Of a DNA stretch of 64,000 nt, positions 41,576-57,206 are shown one piece after another; the stretch's first letter is position 1; the number at the start of each line of letters is the position of its first letter. The notes beneath the pieces were generated by a model. It saw only the letters and a program-made list of their open reading frames with translations. It had not been told where the DNA came from and searched no databases. The stretch is from Albula goreensis (taxonomy: Eukaryota; Chordata; Actinopteri; Albuliformes; Albulidae): positions 38,090,712-38,154,711 of the forward strand of contig CM040746.1 of NCBI GenBank assembly GCA_022829145.1, read 5' to 3'. The translations under genes were made by a program, and so were the position numbers.

Positions 41576-42070
41576 TTTTTTTTAGAAGCCAAGCCACAGT
41601 CCAAAATCCAAAATCAAGGTCAGGCACAGGTAATGGTCAAAACCTGGAACGTTTTGAATCCAAAAGTATGGAATCCAGAGACAGAAACAGGAAAGACGAG
41701 CAGAAGTCAGAACCAGGAAAACACGGCAGGGTAATGTATAGGTAGTCAAAACAAGGCAAGTACAGAGGGTGGGTGGCGAAACAGGAAAAACCACTGAGAC
41801 AAACTGGCAACGGACACAGGGAAACGAGGGGTTTAAATACAAAATTAACGAGGGAAAAACAGGGCACAGGAATGAGAACTGGCAGGTGACACAGAGTAGG
41901 CAATCAGGAAATTAACAATCAAACAATGAAACAGTCAAGCGGGGAAACAGAGGCCGGAACAACCACATGAGGGGAAAGTAAACACAAGCACATGGTACAG
42001 AGACTGGGGAAACATGGGAGCAAAGCAAAACCAAAACATGAAAAAAAAGATGCCGCGTACTGACAGCAAG
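41576..42070 (-). mobile_element. Retroposed LTR-like segment with poly(A) end and 8-bp target duplication
   Basis: Read on the minus strand, this roughly 495-bp block starts CTTGCTGTCAG and carries a TATTTAAACCCC promoter-like word. It has the pyrimidine-rich TTTCCC/CTGTTTC composition typical of fish gypsy-type LTRs and ends in an A-run (T12 on the plus strand at 41572-41583). The 8-mer CATGTTTT flanks it at 41568-41575 and 42071-42078. A poly(A) end plus a target duplication indicates insertion by LINE-type retrotransposition of a transcript, rather than a plain solo LTR. No protein remnant is visible. The family name is a resemblance judgement. Confidence 0.45.
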
Positions 42071-42078
42071 CATGTTTT
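42071..42078. repeat. Right target-site duplication (CATGTTTT)
   Basis: Exact 8-base partner of 41568-41575. Confidence 0.4.
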
Positions 42079-42173
42079 ATATGTAAGCTGATAATCGTGA
42101 ATGATGGGAGAGTCAATAGGCCAAGGCTAGGTGTAACCAGATTAAACTAGAATGTAATTGATTTGAAATGTTA

Positions 42174-42209
42174 GTGAATGAATGAATGAATGAATGAATA
42201 ATGAATGAT
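42174..42209. repeat. (GAAT)n microsatellite
   Basis: Consecutive GAAT tetramers with a short interruption at the end. Confidence 0.9.
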
Positions 42210-42605
42210 GTATAAAATAAATAAATGAATAAATGTTTTACTCAGATTTTTATTACAGATGGATTTCTCTATGAAATGATTCATGTTTACCTCTTGGAGA
42301 GTTGTAGGAGAATATGTATTTGCTCTTTAAGGATACCATCTCTATTAATAATATGCATTTATTTGTTTATAAGCTCAATGAATGGGTGGTCATACAACAG
42401 AAAAGGGACAAAGCAGGACTTATGATCTGGGCTGAATCTGGTGGGTCGATCGACTAATCAGCAGTCATATTCCAAGCATGTATACACAATGGCAAACTGT
42501 GCTTTTATGATCATTCATGACAAACAACAAACTAAAGTGGGGTCAACTGCCAATCAGACTTGCCAATCAATTGCCAGTCATCTGCATGTGCCTGAGGGTA
42601 AGGCT

Positions 42606-42626
42606 GCCGCTGTCCATGGTGCTGAA
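42606..42626 (-). promoter_or_regulatory. Near-canonical RE1/NRSE (REST binding site)
   Basis: The plus strand reads GCTGTCC-AT-GGTGCTGAA preceded by GCC. On the minus strand this is the standard arrangement TTCAGCACC, two-base spacer, GGACAGC. Against the 21-bp textbook NRSE it differs at two positions, one of them in the free spacer. REST represses neuronal genes in non-neuronal cells. The site lies about 14.9 kb upstream of slitrk1, the only gene here and a neuronal one. Function is inferred. Confidence 0.7.
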
Positions 42627-43467
42627 TGTCAGTCAGGATTCTGAACACGGGCCTGCTCTTTTGGATCCTCCACGGAGTGCTACATGAGTATTGAAGGTTC
42701 TGAGGTGCCATAACCTTAACAAATATTTATGGATTACCTGTTTAAATGATTTTCTCTGCATGGTCATGAGAAAAAAAAAAAAAAAAAAAGAAAAAACAAA
42801 AGGGAATATAAATGCAAGAACAGGCCATTCTGTCCAAATAGGCTGGCTATTTACTAATAATATATAGAGAATGGTGACCTGCATTAGCTCTGAGTTAAAA
42901 ATACAAGTGTTTCTGCTTCATAAAATCATGTGCCGACCAGAGCATAGACAACTTTATATGAAAATGAACACTGATACAAATATCAATGACCCCTTGTTCT
43001 GCTAACACATCTCAAACTGGAAAAAAAAACTTCAGATTTTATGTGGTACAGAAATCTAAAGTGTTCTGAATTTGGGGGAATAACACATTCCTTGGTGAAG
43101 CTATGTTTTTTTTTTTTTTTTTTTGTTTTTGCTGGTGTGTCTTCAGCAGCTGCTTCAGGGCTATGCAGGGTCAGTGTGGGTGAGGTGAGGTGATTATCTC
43201 ATGTGTTATGAGAAGGGTAACACTGTCTGCTGAATCTGTCCCTCCTCAGGCGACATGATGACTAATTATGTGGCACCTTATGGGACTGCCGGCTACAGCT
43301 GGCATGGTGACTCAGGTCAACTTTTAAAATTGCACACATTACCTTCTGTAAAACAATACGTTCTTAAATTTTGACCCCTGCCAATCAAACAATGTTTGTG
43401 GAGATGGTAATGAATACATATATACTTTTAAAAAGTGGGAAAGCTAGGCTGCTAGATAAATCATGCT

Positions 43468-44400
43468 TAAGACACTGTTCCAGTGTGTGGATGGGCCCCG
43501 CAGGCTGCATCCTGTTAAGGCACTGTTCCTGTGTGTGGATGGGCCCCACAGTCTGCATCCTGTTAAGGCACTGTTCCAGTGTGTGAATGGGCCCCACAGT
43601 CTGCATCCTGTTAAGGCACTGCTCCAGTGTGTGGATGGGCCCCGCAGGCTGCATCCTGTTAAGGCACTGTTCCTGTGTGTGGATGGGCCCCACAGTCTGC
43701 ATCCTGTTAAGGCACTGCTCCAGTGTGTGGATGGACCCCACAGTCTGCATCCTGTTAAGGCACTGTTCCAGTGTGTGGATGGGCCCCACAGTCTGCATCC
43801 TGTTAAGGCACTGTTCCAGTGTGTGGATGGGCCCCACAGTCTGCATCCTGTTAAGGCACTGTTCCAGTGTGTGGATGGGCCCCACAGTCTGCATCCTGTT
43901 AAGGCACTGTTCCAGTGTGTGGATGGGCCCCACAGTCTGCATTCTGTTAAGGCACTGCTCCAGTGTGTGGATGGGTCCCACAGTCTGCATCCTGTTAAGG
44001 CACTGTTCCAGTGTGTGGATGGGCCCCACAGTCTGCATCCTGTTAAGGCACTGTTCCAGTGTGTGGATGGGCCCCACAGTCTGCATCCTGTTAAGTCACT
44101 GTCCCAGTGTGTGGATGGGCCCCACGGTCTGCATCCTGTTAGGGCACTGTTCCAGGGTGTGGATGGGCTCCACAATCTGCATCCTGTTAAGGCACTGCTC
44201 CAGTGTGTGGATGGGCCTAACAGTCTGCATCCTGTTAAGGCACTGTTCCTGTGCGTGGATGGGCCCCACAGTCTGCATCCTGTTAAGGCACTGTTCCAGT
44301 GTGTGGATGGGCCCCACAGTCTGCATCCTGTTAAGGCACTGCTCCAGTGTGTGGATGGGCCCCACAGTCTGCATCCTGTTAAAACACTGTTCCAATGTGT
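43468..44400. repeat. 48-bp minisatellite, about 19.4 copies
   Basis: A 48-bp unit is repeated head to tail about 19 times plus a partial copy, with few differences between copies. Its core words are GTGTGTGGATGGGCCCCA and CTGCATCCTGTTAAGGCACT. Variants (TTCC/CTCC, CAG/CTG and GCAGG/ACAGT) recur in a patterned way: copies 1-2 resemble copies 4-5, which suggests larger blocks were duplicated. Because 48 is divisible by 3, any frame lacking a stop in one unit stays open through the array. Frames of up to 412 codons therefore appear on both strands, giving 16-residue peptide repeats. I regard these as by-products, not genes. Confidence 0.95.
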
Positions 44401-45246
44401 GAAGAATCCACAGACTCCAATATTGATTTGGGATTCTTATAGACCTGTAGACTTTGTCTGGCAGTCCTGCCAGGTGAGACATGACTGGCTAATCAGTCTT
44501 ATTGTGCAGAGTGACCCCTGCTGGCCTTTCAGTGAGCCACAGTCTGTCTGCACAATGCTGATGCCTTCCTTCTCAAATTCCCATATGTCTAACAGTGTAA
44601 TTGCTCTCATCAGGTATTTCAGAGGAAAGCTCTCCTGGATTGACTATCTGAGAAAACATGATTTCAAAGGATTTTGTTTTCCAGATTGCTATCCCGATTA
44701 AGTTTTTCCAAAATTGTATGATAATTTTCAATACATGACAACAGTATAATATTAAGTTTTTCCCATTTCTCTGTCAGAGTTTCAAATTTTAAATGCTCAA
44801 TCATGTCTAAAATAAAAGCAAATAAATATATATTTTCAAAAGCCACATGATTTAGATACAAAATTCCTTAAGGGTATTATGCTCAAAGATCCTTTGTGGT
44901 ATGACTCGATAAAATCATAAATAATGGTTTAATAAAATGGTAAAAAGAGAATGGTAATAATTTGCATAAAAATATTAATAAATTAAAATACAGCTAGGCC
45001 ACAGCTGTATAAGGTTCTTGTGTGTGGTGGTTTCTGGTGTGTTTCAGCCTTTAATTAGTCATTTTAAACACTGATTGGCTAAAGAATTCACACACCTGGT
45101 TTCCATGGACTAAACTGGTTGCCGATTGAGAGGATGGCACCAAGACTGTGAGCCAGCAGGACTGGTTTGACATGGACTAAAGTATGGTCCCTGGCACTAC
45201 CGGCACACTATGGTCCAGTGCTGGGTTCCATGATCCAGCAATCAAT
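44401..45246. other. Intergenic segment after the 48-bp array
   Basis: The last array unit decays into unique sequence at about 44400. A CTCF-like motif follows at 44511. No gene. Confidence 0.55.
44511..44524 (-). promoter_or_regulatory. CTCF-like motif, one mismatch
   Basis: On the minus strand CCAGCAGGGGTCAC matches the CTCF core except for one T in the GGC block. It lies just beyond the 48-bp minisatellite. Weak evidence on its own. Confidence 0.25.
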
Positions 45247-45366
45247 CCTGACTGCACCAGCATCAGTACCAAAACTCCTGACCTTGGTACTATCAGAAAC
45301 GAAACACCTGACTGTGCTGGTGTCAGAACCAAAACTCCTGACTGTGGTACTGTCAGATAGTAAGGA
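45247..45366. repeat. 30-bp degenerate tandem repeat, 4 copies
   Basis: Four 30-bp units begin CCTGAC(C/T) at 45247, 45277, 45307 and 45337. Units 1 and 3 share CAGNACCAAAACT, and units 2 and 4 share GGTACTNTCAGA, so the array appears to be a doubled 60-bp pair. The plus strand has an open frame across it reading a 10-residue LT(x)8 periodicity that runs into a polyisoleucine stretch from the adjacent ATT repeat. Coding is unlikely. Confidence 0.7.
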
Positions 45367-45435
45367 TTCCAGAAAGACAATCAATCATGGGGGTTCTTTA
45401 GCCAAATGCTGGATGGTCAGGCGAATATGGAATAA

Positions 45436-45436
<1 letters not shown>

Positions 45437-45478
<42 letters not shown>

Positions 45479-45497
45479 GTTGTTGTTTTTGTTGTTG
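45437..45497. repeat. (ATT)n followed by (GTT)n
   Basis: About 14 ATT units pass into a GTT-rich stretch, suggesting one parental array that mutated from one end. Confidence 0.95.
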
Positions 45498-45781
45498 TTA
45501 CTATTATTATGAGTATTATTAGTCGACAGCAACAACAATGGCAGTTAAAAAGGAGCTAAGGCTGTAAATGTAAGAGGGAATAGAGATGTTCACATTGAAA
45601 GGGTTACGTCTCCCCCATGCTTTGTAAGCAATACAGCAGCTTTTCTCATTTTTCAAAAGTTTCCCGGGCAACCGGACAAAATGGCAGGAGCTTTAGTTTG
45701 TTAATTAATCACCCTGGCAGTTTGCTCATGCCATTGAGCCCAGTCTCCCAACCACTCTCTCAAATAAAGTCCCTCTGTGGA

Positions 45782-50064
<4,283 letters not shown>

Positions 50065-50265
50065 TCATTACATTAGTCAGTTAACCATGCTTTTTAATCC
50101 AAAGTGACTTACAGTTGATTAGGCTAGCCAAGGGCCAATCCTCCCTGGGAGCAGTGTGGGGTTAAGGGCCTTGCTCAAGGCCCAACAGGAATGGTGTGCT
50201 TGCTGTGGCTGGACTTGGGCATATCCCAATCATATACCTTAGCCACTGGACTACAGGCTGCCCCT
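50065..50265 (+). mobile_element. Teleost dispersed repeat (ATCCAAAGTGACTTACAGTTG type)
   Basis: The words AATCCAAAGTGACTTACAGT, GGGGTTAAGGGCCTTGCTCA, CCTTAGCCACTGGACTACAG and a closing GCTGCCC are in the order seen in a very common fish interspersed repeat. I recognise it from general familiarity and cannot assign a family name. It carries no coding capacity and has scattered mutations. Confidence 0.6.
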
Positions 50266-50419
50266 ATCAGAGTGCAACATGAGACAGAATGACAGACATG
50301 CTGACGATACACCTATCAGATTGGAGAGAACTGAGAGCTCCGAGACTCAGAGCGTCCAGCCACTTGACCGTCAAGACACCGGTTATATGTAGCAAATAGA
50401 TGTGACCTAAAGTTAAGTA

Positions 50420-50690
50420 ATTGTAGCAGTCATACCAGCATGTTCCTTGACCCTGCTAATGTTTGAAGCTGAGGTGGCATGGGCTTAGTGCATGAACCAG
50501 AGACCTCCTGAGATGTGATGCTGGTGGACCAGTAGGGGGCGCTCTTCCAAATAGTCCTATCAGGAATCATAATGCTGCAGCGATGGGGTGAAGGGTTGTA
50601 AAACTGACGCAGATCTATCTTGCAGCTGAGATGTGAAACCAAGGCGCTGGCTCGCTGTGGTCAATAAATAAACCATGTTGCTTATAGCAA
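50420..50690 (+). mobile_element. Probable second dispersed repeat carrying a CTCF core
   Basis: The order CAGTAGGGGGCGCTCTTCC, then GAGATGTGAAACCAAGG, then CTCGCTGTGGTCAATAAA resembles a widespread fish repeat whose consensus has 'gatgagacgttaaaccgagg...ctctgtggtcattaaa'. It is diverged and lies close to the repeat at 50065-50265; the two may be a composite. Confidence 0.4.
50529..50542 (+). promoter_or_regulatory. Perfect CTCF core motif
   Basis: CCAGTAGGGGGCGC fits every position of the CTCF core consensus CCASYAGRKGGCRS in plus orientation. It sits inside a dispersed-repeat-like block (50420-50690), so the insertion may have carried it in. Occupancy is not known. Confidence 0.6.
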
Positions 50691-53600
50691 TGGAGTATAA
50701 AGTAAGGGGGTTTCCAGGTGACTTTCCCCTCTTTGCTTTGAGCTGAATAAATGTAATGTTTAATCAGTGGAAAATTGACACATGACATTGAAAACACTTG
50801 AGTGTTGGTGCTGTGGCGCAAAGTGGTTGAGACAGAGGAGACGAAAAGCAGAATGAAACAAAAATTAAAAAAATAAACAAATAAAAACATGTGCTCAGGG
50901 CACAAATAATTTCCTAAGACATCAGGTGGGGAAAAAAAGCTTATTCAATACCTTGCTTTACCATCATTTGACAATGAATTTAAAATTCAAATTTTGTGGA
51001 CCTTTTGCCAAGTTCCCATTTGCAATTAATCTCCAATTAATGTTCTGAGTTTAGCTTTGCAAATGCATTAACGCTGACTGTATTAATCACTTTGGGACTG
51101 ATTTACTAAAGCATTAAGTACATGCAAAAATATTGTCCTGCTGCAAAAAGACTAAGAGAGCTAATGATTGGTTGAGGTAATTCATTTGCTCATCGTAGTC
51201 CTCTCAAATAATGTCACTTAATCTTCATTTGTTTTCACATGCAATTTAACGTTTGTTAAAGGCTTTGAGAAACTTGGCCCTCTGTTTTATCACAGTACCA
51301 AAACCAACCAAAAACAGGTCAATGAAGATGACAATAACCAAAGTGATACCTTGTATTTCAATGTTAATTACATGATGGGACTTAAACTTACATAAACTTT
51401 CACAATAGCCATCTGTTATCTTAGATAGCTACAAGCTGAGCATAACCTAAATCTGCAGCATTGAAACAAAAGCAGTCTCACTTATCATAATCTGACTGTA
51501 TCTCCAAGATGTTTTGTAATGGGTAATGTGAATCTAATACCGCAACAATATTGTAGCAGCGACGACGCCCAAGATGCTGGAAAGTATGTTTGCTGGCTAG
51601 CGTCAAGCTAGCTCGTAGCCATTGGCAAAGCAAAATAATTTGCTGGTAATAGTCTCTTGAGGGCTTTGATCGTCGTAATCTGTTCATGTTCAGCGTTGAC
51701 CTGCCTCACCTGATTCAAATTCTACACAAAAAACGGAATTTGATTAGAAATGCTCGTTGTTTTTGTTTTTTTTTCCCGCAACCGTGCATATAGCTGTTCC
51801 CAAATGGTCCAATTACCTTTCACAAACGTATCCCCTGAAAGAAACCTCTCATCATGCCTTCTCCAGCAGTACATGCCTGCTTCATGCCTTAGATATTACG
51901 CTGCTCTCTCAGTAATCTCGCTGAGCGTGTGTGGGCGTTCCGCAGTTGTTGCTGTCTGTTCGGAGTTAATTGCTTCTGCTGTCACTGGCTCTTTGCACAG
52001 AAAACTAGCAGAGAACTGCTCTGATTAACCGCATTCCTCTACGAATACCCAACAATTAGTTATTTTATCTGCCAATCTATTCAGCATATATCCTCCCATC
52101 CTGTGTTTTGGGGATATGAAACACATTTTATCCATGTTACATCCAGTCTGGATTTGGTGATTTTTAGAACATAAGGCTATGCAAATAGGAGAACGGGCTA
52201 TTTAGACTAGCATGGTTTGCAATTTACCTGCGGTTAGTTAGACTTTGGTGGTGAATTTCAGGCTATGATCAGCTACACACAGGGCCTTTCTGCCATTAAA
52301 GAACACACATCTGTGTTTTGGGGCTTACATGCCCTACGGAGCACAGATCTGCAGTATATTAACAGGCCTATCTGTGCTCCGGTTTTCAGGCATTACAGTA
52401 GACGGCCTCTTTGAGTATCCCTTTTGGGTCCTCACTGATAAGCTGTGTGGTCAACCTTCCTGCTGGGACACAGATAAGGATGATTGGCAGAGATAATGGA
52501 GAGATATGGGTAACATTTGAAAGCAAAGAAATGGAAAAAAATACAATACAATGTATTTTCAAAATTAGTAAAAACTAATGCTTGCTAAAACAAAAAAAAA
52601 GCCTGTTCTAAAGCATATTATTTGTCATCAGTGCACAAAGGCCATTGTGGTCTACAATCAGTGCACTGGGGCCAGTTGATTGCAGTCATGTTGGCCTGAC
52701 TCTGATTGTAAATAAAACAGCTGCAGAAATCCACTCAACATCCACATAGCCTTTGTATTCAGTTGGGGGAAAAAAGGAAATAAACAATAATCACCTCATG
52801 CATGCCTGCTTTGAATCAACATCTTAATTTGTTCATGTGTACTAATTAATGAATCTACATAAATGTCAATCTCATTTTAACTTTCCTTTTTCACACACAA
52901 GTAACAGCACCTGTGCTCACTGAGTGGCAGTTCGCTCGGATCGGCCTGGTCCGGTCAGTGACTGGGAATACATCATCCCAACCAAACGTTGTGTCTTCTT
53001 GTTGAATGAATGCACGTTCCGATGGTGATGTGCAACACAGTTGGAGAATTTTAATTCATTTCTGCTTTCTGTCAAATCAATCCATATAAACCTCATTCTC
53101 GTTTTTACTCTGCTGACCCGTTTTCATTTAGAGTAACATCTTTGCACTTTGAGGAGCGATGTGTTTGGAAATGGCAGGTTGTAAGAAGAAAAGCATTACT
53201 GTGACATAGCATTGTGTGTTCTTATTGAATTTACACACACGTCACTGACAATGTGTAACATGCCTACATATGTGCCTGGCCAGTTGTCGGTAGAAACATG
53301 TCGTCCAAGTTAAAATTAAAATGTAATATAATTAATTGTACGCTGCATTATTTCTATTTTGTCAGATGGTTAGTTTACTTTCCTTGGTGCCTTGTCTTCA
53401 GTTCATCCAGTCTTCATAAACGCAGACATGTTTAACCTGCTTATCCCCCAACTGTTCCCCCAAGCGACTGAGCCAAGCACTGCCTCGTCAATGTGGCCGT
53501 AATGGCCCGTCTGGGACCCGACGCACCGCAGACCTTGTTCATTCCCGGCCACAGATGGGCCATTTGATAGATCTGCCCCTGAGCATCCGTAAATAAAATG

Positions 53601-56600
53601 CATTCAGTAAAGGCTCTTTGTGAATGCAGCAGACAATATAAACACTATTGACCGTTATTAAATCAATGATTTACATTTAGCTATGTGGTGTAAATCAGGT
53701 ACCCTTTCAATATAAATTTCCTGGATTTGATTAAAAACAGGCTTAGGGATAGAGTCATCTAACAGCACAATTAAGGCTGCACATAAGCAAGACTGCAACA
53801 GACAGCATGAACACTGTACTGGTTTTTATTAAACTATTAACTTAAATGGGAACGCCTGGTGTAAAACCAAATTAGGACTGCTAAATGTTTGTGTTTTGTG
53901 AGAAATGCTTGAAAAAAGACAAATGAAAGAATTACTACAAAGGCATTAGTCATGTCTTTTGAAGTCAAAGATGCAGTTCATTATGAATAGAAAAAAAAAA
54001 AAACCTTTTTTAACTTTTCAATTAAAAATGCAAATGTAAACATAGGCAGCTGGGCTTACATGATTATAGCTTATTATTCTCACTGAGTCGCTAGTTTCAT
54101 TCAGCATTCAGAAGTGTTCCTTTTTCATAGCAAGGCGACATGACATGCTATTCATCAAATGTCAGAAGCGCAAGGTTGATCAGGAAGAAAGTGCCATGTG
54201 TTGTTTACAGGTTGGTTTACAGGTGGTTGCGGCTCAACGTTTTCGATAGCCTTACACAATTTTTCATTATAACACTTACTGTTAGTTCTATTTAAAGTCC
54301 TATTTAGTTTAACGGTATTCTTTTTTTTTTTTTTAACAGACAAGTAATTTACATATCAATCAGTTGAAGTGGTTTAGAGTGAAGCGACCGCAAAGAGAAT
54401 TTTACTAAAAAAACCAAATAGCAACTAATGTGAGTCAGGTTTACCCAGGAACAACAAAGGATCAATGTGAATGAACAAACGAACAAATGTATAAATGAAC
54501 TGTAAAATGCCCATTTGTTAAACTCTGACAGGGTACACATTCCCTGCCTGAGTCCGCTTTATAAGATGCAGTGTTGCTATGGAGGCGCTCGCACAGTGGC
54601 ACGTGGGAGCATGAAGCTTTGCAAATACATGGTTTCCACAGCAGCTGCTGGGAGAAATGGCTGCAAGTGAGGACCACGCTTACTTACTTTCACAGCAGTG
54701 GGTTCACCTGTCTCAGAAGCAGGTTCACCTGTCACGGCGCCGGAAAGATCTACCACATCCTCGCTCATCGCCTCCACCGGATAGGGAGGGAGAGCTGATG
54801 GCTTATGGGAAATGTCTGCTGGCCATCAGCCACAGGTGAGGAGTTAAAAACGCAGAGGGACACCTGTGCCGATGTGCAGGATCAAGTATTGATGAGTGGG
54901 ATAATACACTTTAATAATAATAATTAAATATAATAATAATTAAACAAAACCTTGAGACTATCCTCAAACATATTCAACCTAAAATAACGGAGGGTCTTTG
55001 GGCTTTGAAAGGGTGTGTGTGTTTCTGCTGTTTCTGGGGAGCAATATTTTAAACCCATAATGTCAGTGGTAGTCAACATGCCTAAGAACCAGCACAGGTG
55101 CTCCTCAACGCGGACTTCACTCATTATACATTTTTCATTTTTCCTTTTTTGCAATTACAAGCTGCCAACATCACTCCCACCGCATGTCCTCTGCGAGCCA
55201 AATTGCTACAATGTCTACCAAATGATATAGTTATTTTTATTACTTTTTTCCCCTCATTTTAATTTACTCTGGTAACCTCAGCCCGTGAACCTTTGAACCC
55301 ATTACGATGTGCTTTTATGTTCAGGGCTCCTATGGAGAAGGCGTTCATTCGTTTCACAAGCCGTCCTTGTTTTGACAAACGGGCGTTGTGCTGGCAGCAG
55401 GCCCGCTCAGCCATCCTTCCTGTCTGTCAGTGAGCTGACATGTGTGTTACTGCCAGGGAACTCGAGTCTCGCACGTTGAGGACCAATCCTACATTTCCAC
55501 CCCCCATCTCCTGCAGTCTCACATACTCCAAAAGCAGCCACCATGCTGGTTTTAGTGCAGTTTCAAGATCAAACATTGAGGGTTCGAAACAGGAGATTGG
55601 TGTCCAAGAGTCCTGCTAAAACTCTTTTGCCATCGCCAAATTCATCCTCAAAAATCCCCCGTCCACAATATGTCAGTACCTCCCCTCTAAAAAAAAAAAA
55701 AAAAAATCCCACACATTTAGCTTGTTGAACCTCAAGATGCATGGTGGCCTGATGCGATGCTAACGTTGCAACAGTTATCCCACAACGTATTCTGCAGTGT
55801 CTCTCCAGAGCCAGAGAACCAGTGAGCCTCCATCCATCCTTACAGCCCTGCGGGGGGCATCCACTGTCCCCTAACGAGCATCTGTCTCTGCCAATGTCCG
55901 CCTGCTCTGCTGCTCCAATGCCTTGGATTCTGCGGATCTGAGCCATAAGAAGCATCTCTGTCTCCCAGGTCACTGAGACCCAATCGCCTGGATGCTTTCT
56001 CCGTATGCTGAGATACTAAGATGACTCAGGCATCCAGCACCAACAAAAGGGCTCTCTCTCACACACGCGCTGACGTTTGTGTATTCACACATGGTGCTAG
56101 CGCAGGGATTAGCCCACCCCTCCCCAACCCCCACCCCCACCCCCTCATGTAAGCCATGTCTGAAATGCCGTGAAATCATTTGTGGGTCTCGGGAATTCTG
56201 CCCTTATTTACAGAGGCAGGAAGTGTTGAGTCGGGTGATTTGCGAACAGACTTCTCCGCACCCCTCTTTTGTGTACACTGTGACACGGAGGCCTGCTCCG
56301 AGACCAGGTAGCGGCACAAGGGCCGAGTCCGAACAATTTCACTCCGAAATCACATTCCATGCTTGCTCTGAAAGTAAATCCAATAAAGTTACCATTTCAG
56401 GCAGATGTAGCCGAGTTCCTTCATCACAGCGCTGTCACTCAGAATACCTCCCATGCTGCAAGTCAGTCTGGTAAATACATTCATTCTCACTAATCTACTT
56501 TACTTTCATAACACTGAGCTTTGCAGTCCTACTGCCAGACAACCTATACCTTAGGTACTTGGGCACTGAGGCTGTATTCTGTCACAATAAACACCCCCTT

Positions 56601-57206
56601 GATTACCCAGGAACACTGAGATGTGCTCATTTAAATTCAGGATCTATGCCCCTTTGGCTATTTTTACAATTTACAAACCAATGTTCTTATCACATACACT
56701 AATATGAAGCCAAATGCTTTTTAGTATGCTGAAAGAACCATGCTTATCTCTGAGATGTCAATACAAAAAAAAAAAAAAAAAATAAAGGGAATGAAACAGC
56801 GTTTTTATGATCTGAGAGAGAAAACATTGGAAATAAAATTTCAAAAAATAAAACAAAAAAAAAATGTAGAAGCAACAGGGGTCTGGGGGAAACAGATAAC
56901 ACTTTAACTATATTGATCATGACTGTGGCACTTATTAAATTATGCTTCCAAAGCAATGGTGATCATGTGAGGGTAAAGGGAGGACTGAGCATGAGCTGGA
57001 GAGCGTGTGCTCTCAGGAGGGCTCGCAAACAATCATCCAAAATCATAAAAATTATAATTACAGTATGGAAGAAGAAAATGAGCAAACTTGTTATATTTCC
57101 TCCTTACTTTCTGTTTTTCATATATTCAAAGTATGTCTCACTGTGTACATTATTGTTTTCTCTGTTTGTGTTCTTGTTTATTTATCATATCAGCTGCTTT
57201 GTCCTT
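50691..57206. other. Gene desert
   Basis: No gene. A mixed-complexity block at 53400-53600 and a CpG-richer block at 54560-54840 with two E-box copies could be regulatory. A C-rich CCCCACCC stretch lies at 56115-56145. Open frames up to 134 codons show no domain features. Confidence 0.55.
54701..54733 (+). promoter_or_regulatory. Paired GGTTCACCTGTC E-boxes, 21 bp apart
   Basis: GGTTCACCTGTC occurs at 54701 and again at 54722. CACCTG is the core bound by ZEB and Snail-type zinc-finger repressors. A 21-bp spacing places both on the same helix face. Function is inferred. Confidence 0.3.

Larger units (their letters stand above)
42079..43467. other. Intergenic segment containing the RE1 site
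   Basis: No gene. Holds the GAAT microsatellite, the RE1 site at 42606, A and T homopolymers (42770-42789, 43106-43124) and possibly a worn SINE-like word at 42818-42835. Confidence 0.55.

Noticed and set aside
41582-41903. Pro/Leu/Cys-rich minus-strand frames of 86-88 codons
   Set aside because: They lie within the pyrimidine-rich LTR-like block and show no retroviral or retroelement protein motif.
43468-44400. CRISPR-like array
   Set aside because: The units are contiguous with no unique spacers, and the context is a vertebrate genome.
43463-44701. 412-codon open frame with 16-residue repeats, plus long frames on both strands
   Set aside because: The openness comes from the 48-bp period being a multiple of three. 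Several mutually overlapping frames are open in both directions, and there is no signal peptide or flanking exon logic.
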